NCBI RefSeq assembly: GCF_022919175.1
Contig: NZ_CP095043.1
Location: 1,364,001 to 1,428,000, forward strand
Length of the DNA: 64,000 nt
Direction of reading: 5' to 3'
DNA from: Leucobacter rhizosphaerae
GTDB taxonomy: Bacteria; Actinomycetota; Actinomycetes; Actinomycetales; Microbacteriaceae
The notes under the pieces were generated by a model, which did not search any database, had not been told where the DNA came from, and was given only the letters and a program-made list of their open reading frames with translations. The position numbers were made by a program, and so were the translations under genes. Of the stretch, positions 1-12,695 are shown one piece after another; the stretch's first letter is position 1, and each line of letters begins with the position of its first letter.

Positions 1-208
1 GCCCATTGCGATCGCTGCGGCTGTACCCGCCGCGCTCATCGCGACCTGCGCGACCACCGTCACGGCGCTGAGCACCGTCGTTCGACCGCTGCGGCCGACC
101 ATCCCGATTGTCTGCGCGATTCCCCGAGGAGGGCGTGCGATCGCCGCGCTGGTTACGATCTCGGGGGTCCCGGTCTGATCGGTCGTTCCGCTGTGGACGG
201 TCGTTCAT
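1..208 (-). CDS. 5' part of a gene for an Arg/Asn/Asp-rich low-complexity protein (cut by window edge)
   Basis: Only the first 69 codons are inside the window. The frame starts at an ATG at 206-208 preceded by a strong GGGAGGG ribosome binding site about 5 bases upstream. The visible protein begins MNDRPQRNDRSDRD and continues almost entirely with Arg, Asp, Asn, Gly, Ser and Gln, with no hydrophobic core, so this part is intrinsically disordered. Actinobacteria have proteins with such RGD-like N-terminal tails ahead of TPR or other folded domains, but the domain that would decide lies outside the window. It is transcribed in the same direction as the rRNA operon, downstream of the 5S gene. 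Function unknown. Confidence 0.6.
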   Translation of the reverse strand, partial: MNDRPQRNDRSDRDPRDRNQRGDRTPSSGNRADNRDGRPQRSNDGAQRRDGGRAGRDERGGYSRSDRNG

Positions 209-270
209 GGGGTCCCTCCCGGGGCTTCGTTCTGCAAAAAAGGTCCTACAAATGCGAAAGGGGCCGTGCA

Positions 271-294
271 GTGAGCGCCAGCTTTGGCATTCAC
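271..294 (-). terminator. candidate hairpin downstream of the rRNA operon
   Basis: On the minus strand GTGAATGCC and GGCGCTCAC can form a nine-pair stem (one mismatch, one wobble) around a six-base loop, about 25 bases after the 5S gene. There is no U-run directly behind it; a run of six T follows about 30 bases later (236-241). It may end rRNA transcription or be a processing stem. Confidence 0.35.
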
Positions 295-317
295 TACACA
301 ACCCCTCTCTGAAAAGT

Positions 318-437
318 TGTCCGGCGGTGTCCTACTCTCCCACAAGGTCCCCCTTGCAGTACCATCGGCGCTGTCAGTCTTAGCTTCCGGGTTCGGAATG
401 TGACCGGGCGTTTCCCTGACGCTATAACCACCGTAAC
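318..437 (-). rRNA. rrf: 5S ribosomal RNA
   Basis: Reading the minus strand, the sequence opens with GTTACGGTGGTTATAGCG and contains the conserved CCGAACCCGGAAGCTAAG core and the closing GGGAGAGTAGGACACCGCC arm, all typical of actinobacterial 5S rRNA. Length is about 120 bases; ends are estimated from conservation. It is the last gene of the rRNA operon, about 150 bases after the 23S gene. Confidence 0.95.
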
Positions 438-584
438 TCTATTGACATGTGCCCGCACACGGGGAACCGAATGTTCCGTCCGTGCGGCGGTCAGCCGTAC
501 GTCAAGAACCACAAAGTGGACGCGTTTCATCGTTACACAACAATTTGTCTTATGTTCCACACCACCCGAGGGGGGTGTGGTGAA
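438..584 (-). other. 23S-5S intergenic spacer
   Basis: No gene is visible in this short spacer. A GC-rich inverted repeat near 557-580 (CCACACC against GGTGTGG) lies just after the 23S 3' end and probably belongs to rRNA processing. No tRNA is present. Confidence 0.6.
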
Positions 585-5686
<5,102 letters not shown>

Positions 5687-5848
5687 TTACATGTCCAAAA
5701 GCAGCGGAATAAGCCACCCCCGAACGAGTTCAACCTGACAAAAACAAACATCAAACCTGACGTTCATATAATTTGTCCAAAAGGAATCGCCATTCACCCA
5801 CAAACGTGGATGGACGGGATTATAAAATTGGCATTTGACAATCAAGTG

Positions 5849-5870
5849 CACACTATTGAGTTCTCAAGGA
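5849..5870 (-). promoter_or_regulatory. rRNA leader box (antitermination or processing motif)
   Basis: The minus strand reads TTGAGAACTCAATAGTGTG in the leader about 170 bases before the 16S gene. The related TTGAGAACTACACAGTGGA occurs in the 16S-23S spacer. Paired motifs of this kind are characteristic of actinobacterial rRNA operons and are thought to act in antitermination or processing. Confidence 0.6.
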
Positions 5871-5921
5871 CCAGACACCCCCCGTACACACCCAACCGGG
5901 CTTCCGAGAGACAACCTGTCT

Positions 5922-5950
5922 AACTTACCACACTCATGTTCTCTCTGCAA
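5922..5950 (-). promoter_or_regulatory. candidate rRNA operon promoter
   Basis: On the minus strand a -35 TTGCAG (5945-5950) and a -10 TAAGTT (5922-5927) are separated by 17 bases, about 240 bases upstream of the 16S 5' end. The -10 fits the actinobacterial TANNNT pattern. Further promoters may lie upstream. Confidence 0.45.
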
Positions 5951-6289
5951 CTCGCGATCCGAATCGGATTCGGTCACACTGCAAAGCACCTCGTTCCGAA
6001 GACCGAGTTCCACGAGCTGTGGCGGTAAGTCTTTCGCGCATTCGTATCAGCGGGCCGCTTTCGCTTCCCGCTCCGTCGCGCTGACAAGGGATTACATTAC
6101 GCGGATCCCGGAACCCCCGCAAGCTGCAGCAGGATCCCGGGCGTGTCTCCGCATGATTCCGCGGATCAGCGGAAATCGCCGCTGTCGCGCCCCCTGCCGC
6201 GATCCCGCTTTCCGGGGCCCCGAATCCGCCGGATTGCCGCGAAGCACGTGAATCCCGTGCGTGTCGCGGCCGTGGCGCTGCACACGGAG
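5951..6289. other. intergenic region between the decarboxylase gene and the rRNA promoter
   Basis: No coding sequence is supported here. A GC-rich inverted repeat at 6236-6270 (GCCGCGA and GCACG against CGTGC and TCGCGGC) lies just after the stop of the decarboxylase gene. It may act as a terminator, though it has no T-run. The rest may hold further upstream elements of the rRNA promoter. Confidence 0.4.
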
Positions 6290-7684
6290 TCACGCCATGG
6301 TGTCGAGAATCGCGGTCAGCTGCTCGAACGTGGTGAGGGGACTGATGATGGCGAAGCGCGCATTGGGCCTCCCCCGGTGGGAGCTCGGCACGACGAACGC
6401 CTGCTGATCCGCCAGAAGGCGATCCGACCACCGGTTGTAGTCCGCCCGCTCCCAGCCGTCGCGCTCGAACACCACCACCGAGAGCTGCGGATCCCGCACC
6501 AGGGTGAGCCCGGGGCGACGATCGATCTCGTCCGCGATCTCCCGGGCCAGTGTGATCGAGTGACCGATGGCCTCCCGATAGACACCCGCACCGTACGTCG
6601 CGAGTGAGAACCACAGCGGCAGACCTCGTGGCCGGCGGGTCAGCTGGACCGCGTAGTCGGAGGGCGACCAATCGTCCGCCTCGGTGAGGGTGTCGAGGTA
6701 TTCCGCGTGCTGCGTGTGCGCACGACGACCGGTCTCGGGATCCCGGTAGATGAGCGCGCACGCGTCGTAGGGCGCGAACATCCACTTGTGCGGGTCCACG
6801 ATCAGCGAGTCCGCCCGCTCGACGCCGGCGTAGAGCCCGCGCGTGAGCGGCGACAGCATCGCCGTGAGCCCGTAGGCGCCGTCGATGTGGAGCCAGAAGT
6901 CGTGCTCGTCCTTGAGCTCGGCGATCCCGGCGACGTCGTCGACCACGCCGAAGTTCGTCGATCCGGTCGTCGCCACGACCGCGATCACCCGATCGCCGTG
7001 CTCCTCCAGGGCGGTGCGCACCCCCGGGGCTCGCAGCACCCCGTCGTCGCCGACGGGAACGAGCGCGAGATCGATGTCCATGACCCGCGCTGCCGACGCG
7101 ATCGACGAGTGCGCCTCCGCACTGCAGACGACGATCCAGCGCCCGTCCGGGGCGTCGCGCTCCGCGAGTCGGACCCGCGCGTGCTCTCGAGCTGCCACAA
7201 GCGCGGACAGGTTGCCGATCGTGCCGCCCTGCACGAACACGCCGCCCGCGCCGAGCGGGAGCCCGAACTCGGCGGCGAGCCAGGCGAGCACCTCGTTCTC
7301 GGCGTGCACGACGCCGGCGCCCTCGAGCCAGGATCCGCCGTAGAGGGCGCTCGCGGAGACGACGAGGTCGAATGCGACCGCGGCCTTCGAGGGTGCGCTC
7401 GGGATGAACGAGAGGAACTGAGGGTGATCGGTGGTGATGCAGGCCGGCGCCAGGACGTGCTCGAACACGGCGAGCGTGCGGGAGGCGCCGATGCCATCCT
7501 CGTTGATGGTCGTGCCGGCGATCCGCTTCAGATCCGCCGCGGTCGCCGCGTGATCGAGCGGGGTGTCATCCGCCAGCATCCTGCGGCGGGAGTAGTCGAG
7601 GACCTGGTCCACGATCCGCCGGGTCTCCTCCGAGACCGAGTGCATGCGGGTGTGGGGTGCGTTCTGCGCGTCGTCGAGTGTCAT
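6290..7684 (-). CDS. PLP-dependent group II (aromatic-L-amino-acid type) decarboxylase
   Basis: This 464-residue protein belongs to the group II PLP decarboxylases (aromatic amino acid, glutamate and diaminobutyrate decarboxylases). Visible motifs are HIDGAYG, holding the Asp that pairs with the PLP ring nitrogen, and VDPHKWMFAPYDA, whose Lys forms the Schiff base. FVQGGTIGNLSALVAAR matches the phosphate-binding region. Length is typical of the family. The ATG has a GAGGAG ribosome site. It is the last gene of a probable four-gene operon with a ureohydrolase, a SnoaL-like protein and an NCS1 permease. It therefore probably makes an amine or acts on an imported nitrogen compound. The substrate cannot be read from sequence. 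Confidence 0.85.
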   Translation of the reverse strand: MTLDDAQNAPHTRMHSVSEETRRIVDQVLDYSRRRMLADDTPLDHAATAADLKRIAGTTINEDGIGASRTLAVFEHVLAPACITTDHPQFLSFIPSAPSKAAVAFDLVVSASALYGGSWLEGAGVVHAENEVLAWLAAEFGLPLGAGGVFVQGGTIGNLSALVAAREHARVRLAERDAPDGRWIVVCSAEAHSSIASAARVMDIDLALVPVGDDGVLRAPGVRTALEEHGDRVIAVVATTGSTNFGVVDDVAGIAELKDEHDFWLHIDGAYGLTAMLSPLTRGLYAGVERADSLIVDPHKWMFAPYDACALIYRDPETGRRAHTQHAEYLDTLTEADDWSPSDYAVQLTRRPRGLPLWFSLATYGAGVYREAIGHSITLAREIADEIDRRPGLTLVRDPQLSVVVFERDGWERADYNRWSDRLLADQQAFVVPSSHRGRPNARFAIISPLTTFEQLTAILDTMA

Positions 7685-7802
7685 TGGAACTCCTCACCTG
7701 TTCCTCCGATCTTCGCGGACCCGGGCTGCGGCTGGCAACCCGGATCGGCGCGGCGCGGGGCCAAGCTGCCCCTGCGCCGTGCCGCAGCGCCCCAGCCGCG
7801 AA

Positions 7803-9227
7803 TCAGCCGCCGACGCGGAGCGCGGAGGTCTCCTCCGCGCCGTCGAGCAGGTGACCGGTCGGCTCCGCATCGCGGGGATCCCGCAGCCCGAGCGCACCGT
7901 TGCGGCCGATGACCACCATCAATCCGAGGTAGAGCAGGAAGCTCACCGCGAACGCAGGGATGTTGGCGCCGATCGGGCTCGGCGCCACGTAGGCGAGCAC
8001 GTACGAGAGCACGGCACCCACCACCCAGACGATGACGGCGATCCAGTTCACCCCGCCCCGGTACCAGTACCGGCTCTCCGGCCGTTCGTGCAGGATCTGG
8101 CGCGAGTAGCCGCGGCGCTTCAACAGGTAGTAGTCCGCGATCATGATCGCGAACACCGGCACGAAGAACGCGCTGATGATGAACAGGAAGTCGGTGAACT
8201 GGTTGAGCAGCCCGAGGAAGGTGGACCCGATGACCGAGATCGCACCGAGCACGAGTGCGGTCGGCAGGAACTTCAGGTGCCACTTGGCCTGGGCGTGCAC
8301 GACCGAGGTCACCATGCCGAACACCACCATGGTGTTCGTCGCCATCACCGAGAGGAAGATCGCGATGCCGAGCGGCCAACCGAACTGCGCGACGATGGTG
8401 GTCGGGTCGAAGGCGACCGCCTCGTTCCCGCTCAGCAGGACCGCCGAGAAGGCGACAAGCCCGAGGAACATCGCGATCGAGGTGGAGAGGGTGTAGCCGA
8501 TGCCGGATCCGACGATGCCCGCGGTGCTGCTCTTCGCGTGACGGTTCATGTCCGCTGCGAGCACGGTCCAGGAGATCGCGGTCGCGATCACCATGTCGAG
8601 CGTGATGAACGGGGTACCGCCGAGCGTCTCGTCGACCGGGATCGCCGCGAACTCCGCCGGACTGAAGGCGCCGAAGGCTGCCGCGAACACGAAACCCATC
8701 ACGATGAGGATCGCGAGTGCGAGCCACGGCTCGACCCGCGAGATGCCGGTGTGCCCGAAGATCGCGAGCACCACGACGATCGCCTGGCACAGTGCCGAGA
8801 AGAGCATCGGGTTCGAGAAACCGGTCGCCTGGAAGATCAGATAGTTGACCGTGACGCCGGCGAGCATCGCCTGCACCCAGCTCCAGCCCATCAGCACGAT
8901 GAGGTTCGCGGCTGCAGGGAGGATGCTCCCCCGGATCCCGAACGAGCCGCGCGTGAGCGCCATGGTCGGGAGCCCCGTGCGGGTGCCCATGTTGCCGACG
9001 AGCACCAGCACGAGCACCCCGAGCAGGGTGCCGACCACGATCATCGCGGTCGCGGTGCCGAACGAGACTGCAGGGGTGAAGAGGGTGCCGGTGAGAAGCG
9101 TCGTGACGACGAGGTTCGCCGCCAACCAGATCATGCCGATGCGGAGCAGCGACTGGGTGCCGCGGACGGGGCCTGCGGAGTCGTCTTGCCCGTCGAGGCT
9201 GACGGCCATGGTTTCGGGGCTGGTCAT
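7803..9227 (-). CDS. NCS1-family permease (purine/cytosine/allantoin type)
   Basis: A 474-residue polytopic membrane protein with about twelve hydrophobic segments. The segment GSFGIRGSILPAAANLIVLM followed by GWSWVQAMLAGVTVNYL is typical of NCS1 transporters, which import nucleobases, hydantoins or related small nitrogen compounds by cation symport. Family conservation near AADMNRHAKS corresponds to the DYSRY region of relatives. The start ATG has GGAGG upstream and overlaps the stop of the SnoaL-like gene by four bases (ATGA), showing translational coupling. With a ureohydrolase and a decarboxylase in the same operon, it probably imports the compound those enzymes act on. Confidence 0.85.
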   Translation of the reverse strand: MTSPETMAVSLDGQDDSAGPVRGTQSLLRIGMIWLAANLVVTTLLTGTLFTPAVSFGTATAMIVVGTLLGVLVLVLVGNMGTRTGLPTMALTRGSFGIRGSILPAAANLIVLMGWSWVQAMLAGVTVNYLIFQATGFSNPMLFSALCQAIVVVLAIFGHTGISRVEPWLALAILIVMGFVFAAAFGAFSPAEFAAIPVDETLGGTPFITLDMVIATAISWTVLAADMNRHAKSSTAGIVGSGIGYTLSTSIAMFLGLVAFSAVLLSGNEAVAFDPTTIVAQFGWPLGIAIFLSVMATNTMVVFGMVTSVVHAQAKWHLKFLPTALVLGAISVIGSTFLGLLNQFTDFLFIISAFFVPVFAIMIADYYLLKRRGYSRQILHERPESRYWYRGGVNWIAVIVWVVGAVLSYVLAYVAPSPIGANIPAFAVSFLLYLGLMVVIGRNGALGLRDPRDAEPTGHLLDGAEETSALRVGG

Positions 9228-9637
9228 GATGCGCCTCCGTCGGTGTCGGGGATCGTCGAGAGGTGCTCGTGCACCGCGATCAGCCGGTCGTCACCCTCGA
9301 GCCGGAAGATGATGCTCTCCCGCTCCACATAGGAGTCGGGGCCGTCAGCGGAGTCGATGCTTGTGGCGACGGTGTGGCTGAACACCGCGCCGCCCGGGAA
9401 TGGCTGCACCAGGCGGTCGCTGGAGGCGCACGACACGACGCGCCATCCGGACGCGAGCCAGGATGCCCAGAGCTCCTCGTACTCCGCGCGGGAGTTCAGA
9501 CGGGCGGGCTCGGGGTGGAAGATGAAGCTCGCGTCAGGCGAGAACCCGGCGAAGTAGGCGTCGGTGTCGGTGGCGGAGAAGGCCGCGACGATGGCGTCCG
9601 CGGCGGTGAGGACTTGCGCTTCGGTGGGGGTGTGCAT
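9224..9637 (-). CDS. SnoaL-like / NTF2-superfamily protein
   Basis: This 137-residue protein has the pattern of the cone-shaped NTF2/SnoaL fold. It has an N-terminal helix pair (TAADAIVAAFSATDTDAYFA), then FSPDASFIFHPEPARLNSRAEY and a set of beta strands ending in RLIAVHEHLSTIP. Such proteins act as small isomerases, cyclases or ligand-binding subunits, so no specific reaction is assigned. It lies between the ureohydrolase and the NCS1 permease and overlaps the permease start by four bases. The ribosome binding site is weak. Confidence 0.65.
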   Translation of the reverse strand: MHTPTEAQVLTAADAIVAAFSATDTDAYFAGFSPDASFIFHPEPARLNSRAEYEELWASWLASGWRVVSCASSDRLVQPFPGGAVFSHTVATSIDSADGPDSYVERESIIFRLEGDDRLIAVHEHLSTIPDTDGGAS

Positions 9638-9736
9638 GAGGGCTACCTGCGATTCGTGGTGCGTGGGTTCCGGGATCCTGCGGGGTGGGCGGCGGTGCGG
9701 CCGTGCCGGCTCGCGCCGCCGCTCACCCGGGACGGA

Positions 9737-10684
9737 CTAGTCGCGCGCCGCCATGGCGCTCACCAGCTCGTAGACGACGTGGCTCGCGGCCACAGCCGTG
9801 ATCTGCGCGTGGTCGTAGGCGGGTGCGACCTCGACGACGTCGGCCCCCACGATGTGGAGATCGGCGAGCCCGCGAAGGATGCGGAGCATCTCGCGGCTGG
9901 TGAGTCCACCGGCCTCGGGCGTTCCCGTGCCGGGCGCGTGCGCGGGATCCAGCACGTCGATGTCGATCGAGATGTAGAGCGGCTTGTCTCCGACGCGCTC
10001 GCGGATGCGCTCGAGCGTCGCGGGCACGCCGTGCTCTTCGACGAACTCGGTCGTAACGATCTGGAAGCCCAGCGCGGCATCGTCCTCGAGATCACCCTTG
10101 CCGTAGAGCGGCCCGCGGATCCCGCCGTGCATGCTGGCGGTGAGGTCGATCAGCCCCTCCTCCGAGGCGCGGCGGAACGGGGTGCCGTGCGTCGTGGGTG
10201 CGCCGAAGTACGTATCCCAGGTGTCGAGGTGCGCATCGAAGTGCAGCACCGCGACCGGGCCGTGCTTCTTGTTGATCGCGCGCAGCAGCGGCAGCGCGAT
10301 GGTGTGGTCGCCGCCGATCGTGACGATCTTGTCGACGCGCTCACCGAGCTCGGTCGCCGCCTCCTCGACCTGTCGCACGGCCTCATCGAGGCTGAACGGA
10401 TTCGCGACGATGTCGCCCGCGTCGACGACCTGCTTCGCCGCGAACGGCGACACGTCCTGGGCCGGGTTGTAGGGGCGCAGGAGGCGCGAGGCCTCGCGCA
10501 CGTGCGTCGGACCGAAGCGCGCGCCCGGGCGGAAGCTCACCCCGCTGTCGAAGGGCACGCCGACGACGGCGATGTCCGCAGCGGGAACATCCTCGATGCG
10601 CGGCAGCTTGGCGAACGTCGCGATCCCGGCGTAGCGCGGCGTCGCGCTGGCGTCCACGGGTCCCTGTGGGGTGTGCTCGGTCAA
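9737..10684 (-). CDS. agmatinase / guanidino-compound ureohydrolase
   Basis: A 315-residue manganese-dependent ureohydrolase, releasing urea from agmatine or another guanidino compound. All metal-binding motifs are visible: GGDHT, DAHLDT, and [19 protein letters not shown]. The length matches agmatinases. Substrate choice among agmatine, guanidinobutyrate and similar compounds cannot be settled from the active-site motifs. The start appears to be a TTG (10682-10684) with AAGGAAAG upstream. It is the first gene of the operon and is driven by a near-consensus promoter that carries an operator-like inverted repeat; the divergent XRE-cupin gene is the likely regulator. Confidence 0.85.
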   Translation of the reverse strand: MTEHTPQGPVDASATPRYAGIATFAKLPRIEDVPAADIAVVGVPFDSGVSFRPGARFGPTHVREASRLLRPYNPAQDVSPFAAKQVVDAGDIVANPFSLDEAVRQVEEAATELGERVDKIVTIGGDHTIALPLLRAINKKHGPVAVLHFDAHLDTWDTYFGAPTTHGTPFRRASEEGLIDLTASMHGGIRGPLYGKGDLEDDAALGFQIVTTEFVEEHGVPATLERIRERVGDKPLYISIDIDVLDPAHAPGTGTPEAGGLTSREMLRILRGLADLHIVGADVVEVAPAYDHAQITAVAASHVVYELVSAMAARD

Positions 10685-10720
10685 GATTCACTTTCCTTTC
10701 GAGTTGCCTGTAGGTAAACT

Positions 10721-10749
10721 TGTGAAGTCTCCTAGTGAACTTCTTCACA
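10721..10749. promoter_or_regulatory. operator-like repeats at the ureohydrolase promoter
   Basis: GTGAA half-sites occur at 10722-10726 and 10735-10739, with the inverted TTCAC at 10744-10748. They form a GTGAA-CTTC-TTCAC palindrome and a wider TGTGAAG / CTTCACA repeat. They sit at the expected transcription start of the ureohydrolase operon, so binding would block it. The divergent XRE-cupin regulator is the obvious candidate. Confidence 0.5.
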
Positions 10750-10777
10750 CTATAGGCTGGACGCGCGGCACGGTCAA
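10749..10777 (-). promoter_or_regulatory. promoter of the ureohydrolase operon
   Basis: On the minus strand TTGACC (10772-10777) and TATAGT (10749-10754) are separated by exactly 17 bases. This is one of the best housekeeping-sigma matches in the window. It reads toward the ureohydrolase gene, whose TTG start is about 65 bases downstream. Confidence 0.6.
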
Positions 10778-10884
10778 TGCCGCACCGCGCGAGCGCGTAG
10801 CGGCGCACGTGGAGGCGCAGACCGCGCGAGCGTGCGAGGCGGGGCTTCTGACACGCGCGGGAATCACGACGAAGGAGAGTGTTC

Positions 10885-11466
10885 GTGCGACCGGTGCATC
10901 CCACCGCGGGCGAAGGGTCCGTGCAGATCGGAGCGAAACTCCGCGCCTCCCGGCTGTCGCAGCGCCTCACCCTCGAGCAGCTCGCCGTGGCCACCGGGCT
11001 CACCAAGGGATTCATCAGCCGCGTCGAGCGCGACGACACCACGCCGAGCGTGCCGACCCTCGTGCAGCTGTGCCAGGCGCTGTCGCTCCCGATCGGCAGC
11101 CTCTTCGAGGAACCCCAGATCCAGCGCATCGCGCTCGGCGACGCACCTCGCATCAACATGGGAGGCGAGCGGGTCGACGAGCGCCTGGTCACCCCTCGCT
11201 CGGTCGATGAGGTGCAGGTGATCCGGTCATCCGTGGAGCCGCACGCCAGCGGCGGCGAGGCGCTCTACACGATCAACTGCGCCCTCGAAGTGCTGCACGT
11301 CATCTCGGGGCGCCTCACCCTCGTGCTCGTCGGGCAGGTGGAGGAGCTGCAGGGCGGCGACACCCTCACGTTCCCCGGGCACACACCCCACACCTGGCGG
11401 ACGGGCGATGAGGGTGCCGAGGTGCTGTGGACCCTGGTGCCCGCGGCATGGAGCGGGTCGGCGTAG
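10885..11466 (+). CDS. XRE-family transcriptional regulator with C-terminal cupin domain
   Basis: A 193-residue regulator with an N-terminal helix-turn-helix of the XRE type (IGAKLRASRLSQRLTLEQLA then TGLTKGFISRVERDDTTPSV, about residues 15-70). A cupin sensor domain (about 110-185) contains LHVISGRLTLVLVGQ and GDTLTFPGHTPHTW. Relatives such as PuuR control polyamine or amino acid use and sense a small molecule through the cupin. I chose GTG at 10885 rather than the in-frame GTG at 10879: the AAGGAGA site (10872-10878) directly abuts the latter but sits 6-8 bases before the former. It is divergent from the ureohydrolase operon and probably controls it. Confidence 0.85.
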   Translation: MRPVHPTAGEGSVQIGAKLRASRLSQRLTLEQLAVATGLTKGFISRVERDDTTPSVPTLVQLCQALSLPIGSLFEEPQIQRIALGDAPRINMGGERVDERLVTPRSVDEVQVIRSSVEPHASGGEALYTINCALEVLHVISGRLTLVLVGQVEELQGGDTLTFPGHTPHTWRTGDEGAEVLWTLVPAAWSGSA

Positions 11467-11494
11467 GTTTCGGAGTCCGGGGCCCGTCGCATCT

Positions 11495-11510
11495 CGATCC
11501 CGCGGGATCG
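11495..11510. repeat. perfect 16-bp palindrome
   Basis: CGATCCCGCGGGATCG is fully self-complementary. It lies in the convergent gap after the XRE-cupin gene. It may help end transcription or may be a protein-binding site. Confidence 0.4.
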
Positions 11511-11538
11511 GGATCCCGCGCCCCAAGATCGCGCTTCA

Positions 11539-11588
11539 GTGTGCAGTTGCGCACGCGTGTGCCGAGAAACAGGTGCACAACTGCACAC
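11539..11588. repeat. intergenic inverted repeat with 16-bp arms
   Basis: Arms GTGTGCAGTTGCGCAC (11539-11554) and GTGCACAACTGCACAC (11573-11588) are reverse complements at 15 of 16 positions around an 18-base loop. It lies between two convergent genes, so a bidirectional terminator role is possible. The left arm core recurs in another convergent gap at 59783. Confidence 0.6.
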
Positions 11589-11594
11589 CGAGCG

Positions 11595-12695
11595 TCAGAA
11601 CAGGATGACGTTTCGCGCATCACTCCCGGCGCGCATCGCGGCGAAGGCCTCGTTCACCTGGTCGAGGGTGATGTGGCGGGAGATGAGCGTGTCCACGGGG
11701 AGCCGCCCGGCGAGGTAGAGCTGCGCGTACCGCGGGAAGTCGCGCGCGGGGACACCGTTCCCGTAGTTGCACGCGATCGCCGTGATGCCGCGGTAGCACA
11801 GGTCGAGCACGTCGAAGGGAATCGGGGTGTCCTCCGGGGGCATTCCCACGAACACGATGCGACCCCCCGGGCGCACCTGCGACGGCAGTGCCGCAATCGT
11901 GTGCGGGTTGCCGATCGCTTCGAAGGCGACGTCGGCGCCTCCGCCGGTCAGGTCCTCCACTCGCTGCGGCGTCGAGTCGTCGGCCAGCACGGCGTGCGTC
12001 GCGCCGGCAGCGAGCGCCAGCTCGAGCTTCTCCGGATTGCGGTCGATCGCGATGATCGGACTGGCTCCGGCAAGCCTGAGTCCCATCACGATCGAGAGGC
12101 CGACCCCACCGCAGCCCACGACGACCGCGGACTCACCGGCGGTCACACGCGCGCTGTTGACCACGGCACCCAAGCCGGTGTGCACGGAGCACCCGAGCAG
12201 CGCGGCGACGTCGAACGGCAGTTCCGGCGGCACGACGATCGCGGCGCTGGCGGGCACGACCGCAACCTCGCTCATCGATCCGACGGCGATGTACGGGTAG
12301 GCGGCGTCGCCGTCGATCGCGAGCCGCGTGGTGCCGTCGGGCATCACGCACTCGTTCGATCGCAGCTCCGTGCACGCCCACGGCTTACCCGACAGGCAGT
12401 TGACGCAGCGACGGCACTCCTGGTTCCAGACGAGCACGACGTGGTCTCCCACCTGCACACCCTCGACGCCGTCGCCGACCTGCTCGATCACGCCGGCACC
12501 CTCGTGGCCCATCACCGTGGGGTGAGGCACGCTCCACTCACCATCGAGCACGTGCCGATCCGATCCGCACACTCCCGAGGCCCGCATGCGCACGAGCACC
12601 TCTCCCCGCTTCGGGGGCGCCACCGTGATGTCGGTGATCTCCACGTCTGATCCGGACCCGGTGTGGACAGCGGCACGACTGCTGCGGAGCGTCAT
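11595..12695 (-). CDS. zinc-dependent alcohol dehydrogenase (MDR family)
   Basis: A 366-residue medium-chain dehydrogenase. Catalytic zinc ligands appear in SGVCGSD (Cys43) and MGHEGAG (His64, Glu65). The structural zinc site is complete, with Cys94, Cys97, Cys100 and Cys108 in CRRCVNCLSGKPWAC. The NAD-binding Rossmann motif is VVVGCGGVGLS. The overall pattern resembles class III and aryl-alcohol dehydrogenases. The ATG at 12693-12695 overlaps the stop of the upstream NCS1 permease by four bases, so the two are coupled and the enzyme probably oxidises an alcohol or aldehyde derived from the imported compound. The frame stays open far upstream, but that part lies inside the permease gene. Confidence 0.88.
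   Translation of the reverse strand: MTLRSSRAAVHTGSGSDVEITDITVAPPKRGEVLVRMRASGVCGSDRHVLDGEWSVPHPTVMGHEGAGVIEQVGDGVEGVQVGDHVVLVWNQECRRCVNCLSGKPWACTELRSNECVMPDGTTRLAIDGDAAYPYIAVGSMSEVAVVPASAAIVVPPELPFDVAALLGCSVHTGLGAVVNSARVTAGESAVVVGCGGVGLSIVMGLRLAGASPIIAIDRNPEKLELALAAGATHAVLADDSTPQRVEDLTGGGADVAFEAIGNPHTIAALPSQVRPGGRIVFVGMPPEDTPIPFDVLDLCYRGITAIACNYGNGVPARDFPRYAQLYLAGRLPVDTLISRHITLDQVNEAFAAMRAGSDARNVILF

Noticed and set aside
5780..5848. TATAAT-containing sequence in the rRNA leader as a second rRNA promoter
   Set aside because: The nearest -35 candidates give spacers of 11 or 15 bases, which are poor. The promoter at 5922-5950 has a 17-base spacer.
7644..9332. Long open frame (562 codons) on the plus strand opposite the NCS1 permease and decarboxylase
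   Set aside because: The translation is dominated by Arg, His, Asp and Glu, the usual antisense pattern of high-GC genes. The opposite strand has recognised protein families.
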